From Notospermus geniculatus (Eukaryota > Nemertea > Pilidiophora > Heteronemertea > Lineidae): 64,000 bases of DNA. Shown here one piece after another: positions 62,700 through 64,000 of this stretch. The first letter of the stretch is position 1. Each line of letters begins with the position of its first letter. The stretch is taken from NCBI GenBank assembly GCA_002633025.1, contig NMRB01000256.1:294712-358711 (forward strand), given 5' to 3'. The translations under genes were made by a program, and so were the position numbers. The notes beneath the pieces are model-generated. The model worked only from the letters and a program-made list of their open reading frames with translations, was not told the origin of the DNA and made no database searches.

Positions 62700-62960
62700 T
62701 ACAAACGAAAAGCTTGGAAGGCAAACACGTTTGATTCAAGGTCGGAGGATATTCAGTCGCTTGCAGTGAGAAGCTCCTCGCCAACATCGATGAACGTTGG
62801 TGATGTGGTAACGGTGCAAACACAGCCTTCAACTCACCGCTGGCTCACTGAAAGATTACTTGACGATCAATGCTAACTGTGACAGTATATGGATGAGCTA
62901 CGCTTCCGTTATCATGTGCAAGGCCATCCGTTACCGCATCAAGAGAATCAATTGACGGTG
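62700..62960. other. No supported gene
   Basis: Nothing is recognised between the element above and the tRNA-like unit. Confidence 0.4.
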
Positions 62961-62964
62961 CCAA

Positions 62965-63043
62965 GGTGAATGATAGCCGAGTGGTTATCATGTCCGCTAA
63001 ACAAGCGGCAGCAGGTCCCGGGTTCGAATCCAGCCCGGGCAAT
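62965..63043 (+). repeat. tRNA-like sequence, class II type (pseudo-tRNA or SINE head)
   Basis: GATAGCCGAGTGGTTATCAT resembles the D arm and A box of Leu/Ser tRNAs. GGGTTCGAATCCAGCCC is a good T arm and B box. AAACAAGCGGCAGCAGGTCC lies where the anticodon and variable arms would be. The 5' and 3' ends (GTGAAT and GCAATGC) do not pair as an acceptor stem. It is therefore a tRNA-derived relic. No SINE body is recognised downstream. Confidence 0.6.
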
Positions 63044-63255
63044 GCGAGATGTTATCCCGGTGTAGTAGCAGTAAAGAGTGTCCCCCTATAAAAAGTGTCC
63101 ACTTCCATTGTTGAATGACGGAATAAGCGGCAAGGGTATAGAAACCAATCGCCAGAGATTAGAATGCAACAATAGGATCTTTTGTTCCCAGGACAGTTTT
63201 TCGTAGGACATTCTTTCCCTTCACACCTGCTCTCTACGTGTCCGTCAGTACGTAC

Positions 63256-63530
63256 GATGGTGTAGTGGTTCGGACTTAGCGGTCAGAGGGTCCCGGGTTC
63301 GAATCCCACTTGGCGTAGGACTTTGGGCAAGTCTCTTCGCCTCACTGGCCTCTCTCCACCCAGGTATATAAATGGGTACCGGTCGGAAAAGTTCGGATTG
63401 CAGCACTGAATGAGCAGCTCATCTGAGTTCTACTGAAAGGTTTCAGGATAGACTGGGGTTAAAATGTGAAGTCGGATGACACCTCTACCGTTGTTGATAT
63501 CAGACTCTAAACCCAAACGTTTTTTTACTT
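63256..63530 (+). mobile_element. tRNA-derived SINE, family S2, copy 2
   Basis: GATGGTGTAGTGGTTCGGAC and GGGTTCGAATCCC form the tRNA-like head. The body (TTTGGGCAAGTCTCTTCGCC, CACCCAGGTATATAAATGGG, CTGAAAGGTTTCAGGATAGA, TTGTTGATATCAGACTCTAA) matches 23720-24000. The end AACCCAAACGTTTTTTTACT has lost the AACTTT tail. Confidence 0.9.
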
Positions 63531-63534
63531 GGCC

Positions 63535-64000
63535 AGTAAGCCGCGGTGCCGTGGTGCCTTGTACCTTTTGCCTTTGCAAGGGCAAGTAAAAGACCCCATC
63601 CAAGTGAGGAACATGAGTAGCTTGAGAATCCAAGTAAGGGACATGAGTAGCTTGAGATGGTCTCTTCCATGCTTAGGGCCAAATTATGCTATGGTTTCGG
63701 CCTTGATGGAAACATAAATACAATACAGTGAATGGTATAGTTTAGTCGCATTCGCGGGTTCGAACATTAAAGGGAATTGGTCGCGGCAGTCAAAAATGAC
63801 ACTAAGAATAATTTCGCGGCCCACGAAATTCACAATTTCAAAATTACATCCCTAGGTAAGCTTAGATTTTCAGTTGACCATGTTCTAAATGCCATTTGGC
63901 AGAAAAGCCACAGCAGTTGTGCAAATATGCTCTTAGTGGCAATAAATTCCCGATTTGAGTAAAGTAATAGATTCAAAATGGCGGCGTTTGATTGTCTATT
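63535..64000. other. No supported gene
   Basis: A short direct repeat (ACATGAGTAGCTTGAGA twice, about 63611-63660) is present. Near 63769 TTAAAGGGAATTGGTCGCGG looks like the start of another TTAA-flanked element, but no matching right end is inside the window. There is no gene. Confidence 0.35.

Noticed and set aside
62965-63043. Functional Leu or Ser tRNA gene
   Set aside because: The T arm and part of the D arm are good, but the acceptor ends do not pair and the anticodon arm is irregular.
1-64000. LTR retrotransposon or endogenous virus
   Set aside because: I found no pair of long direct repeats with TG...CA ends, no primer-binding site and no gag, protease or integrase-like frame.

Overview
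The window looks like animal nuclear DNA that is almost entirely non-coding and crowded with small, mostly non-autonomous transposable elements. The self-complementary words TACATGTA and TAGGCCTA recur many times, the SINEs are tRNA-derived, and there is a fragment of a non-LTR retrotransposon. Together these fit a marine invertebrate, most likely a deuterostome such as an echinoderm or hemichordate. That assignment is an inference from word usage, not a match to a known locus. No prokaryotic gene layout, rRNA, CRISPR array or virus is visible. || Coding content: the only convincing coding stretch is a 5'-truncated reverse transcriptase C-terminal region (15719-16885, +). Host genes can only be suggested. 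A GC-rich segment with NRF1-like and ETS-like motifs (about 55815-55890) is followed by a possible two-exon start of a small membrane protein (56030-56321). Isolated ATG-plus-splice-donor candidates lie at 37964 and 39043, in and beside the repeat-poor tract 38.1-46.2 kb. The many ORFs of 60-150 codons are what chance gives and show no domains. || Layout: 1-3.1 kb is mostly unique. 3.1-6 kb holds nested palindromic MITEs, including three families inserted at TTAA. 6.5-10.3 kb holds a hairpin element, two copies of a 5-bp-TSD element and several foldbacks. 12-17 kb holds a tRNA-SINE, a tandem duplication, MITEs and the RT fragment. 17.5-24.7 kb holds hairpin elements and another SINE. 26.4-32 kb holds nested foldbacks. 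34.3-37.5 kb is a dense nest of MITE families A, B, C and E. 38-46 kb is repeat-poor. 46.2-53.7 kb holds foldbacks, a telomere-like tract, a CRE-bearing foldback and two minisatellites. 54.7-64 kb holds a MITE, the promoter candidate, a roughly 75-bp satellite with insertions, and two tRNA-like/SINE units. || How the parts relate: the elements form families identified here by shared termini. A is TTAA/AGGGAGAC, B is TTAA/AGATAATG, and a third is TTAA/AGCCTCAC. C is a short palindrome starting TGGCTGATATTCATAAAAG. E is an ATGCATA-punctuated palindrome sharing an internal word with C. D carries a conserved GACCCC-AACC-GGGGTC hairpin which, read on the other strand, resembles a hammerhead ribozyme core with extra nucleotides. 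G is a foldback carrying GTGT...ACAC inserts. The nesting gives a relative insertion order at several sites. Three single N characters (12245, 15718, 59355), two of them plainly inside element sequence, may be compressed assembly gaps.
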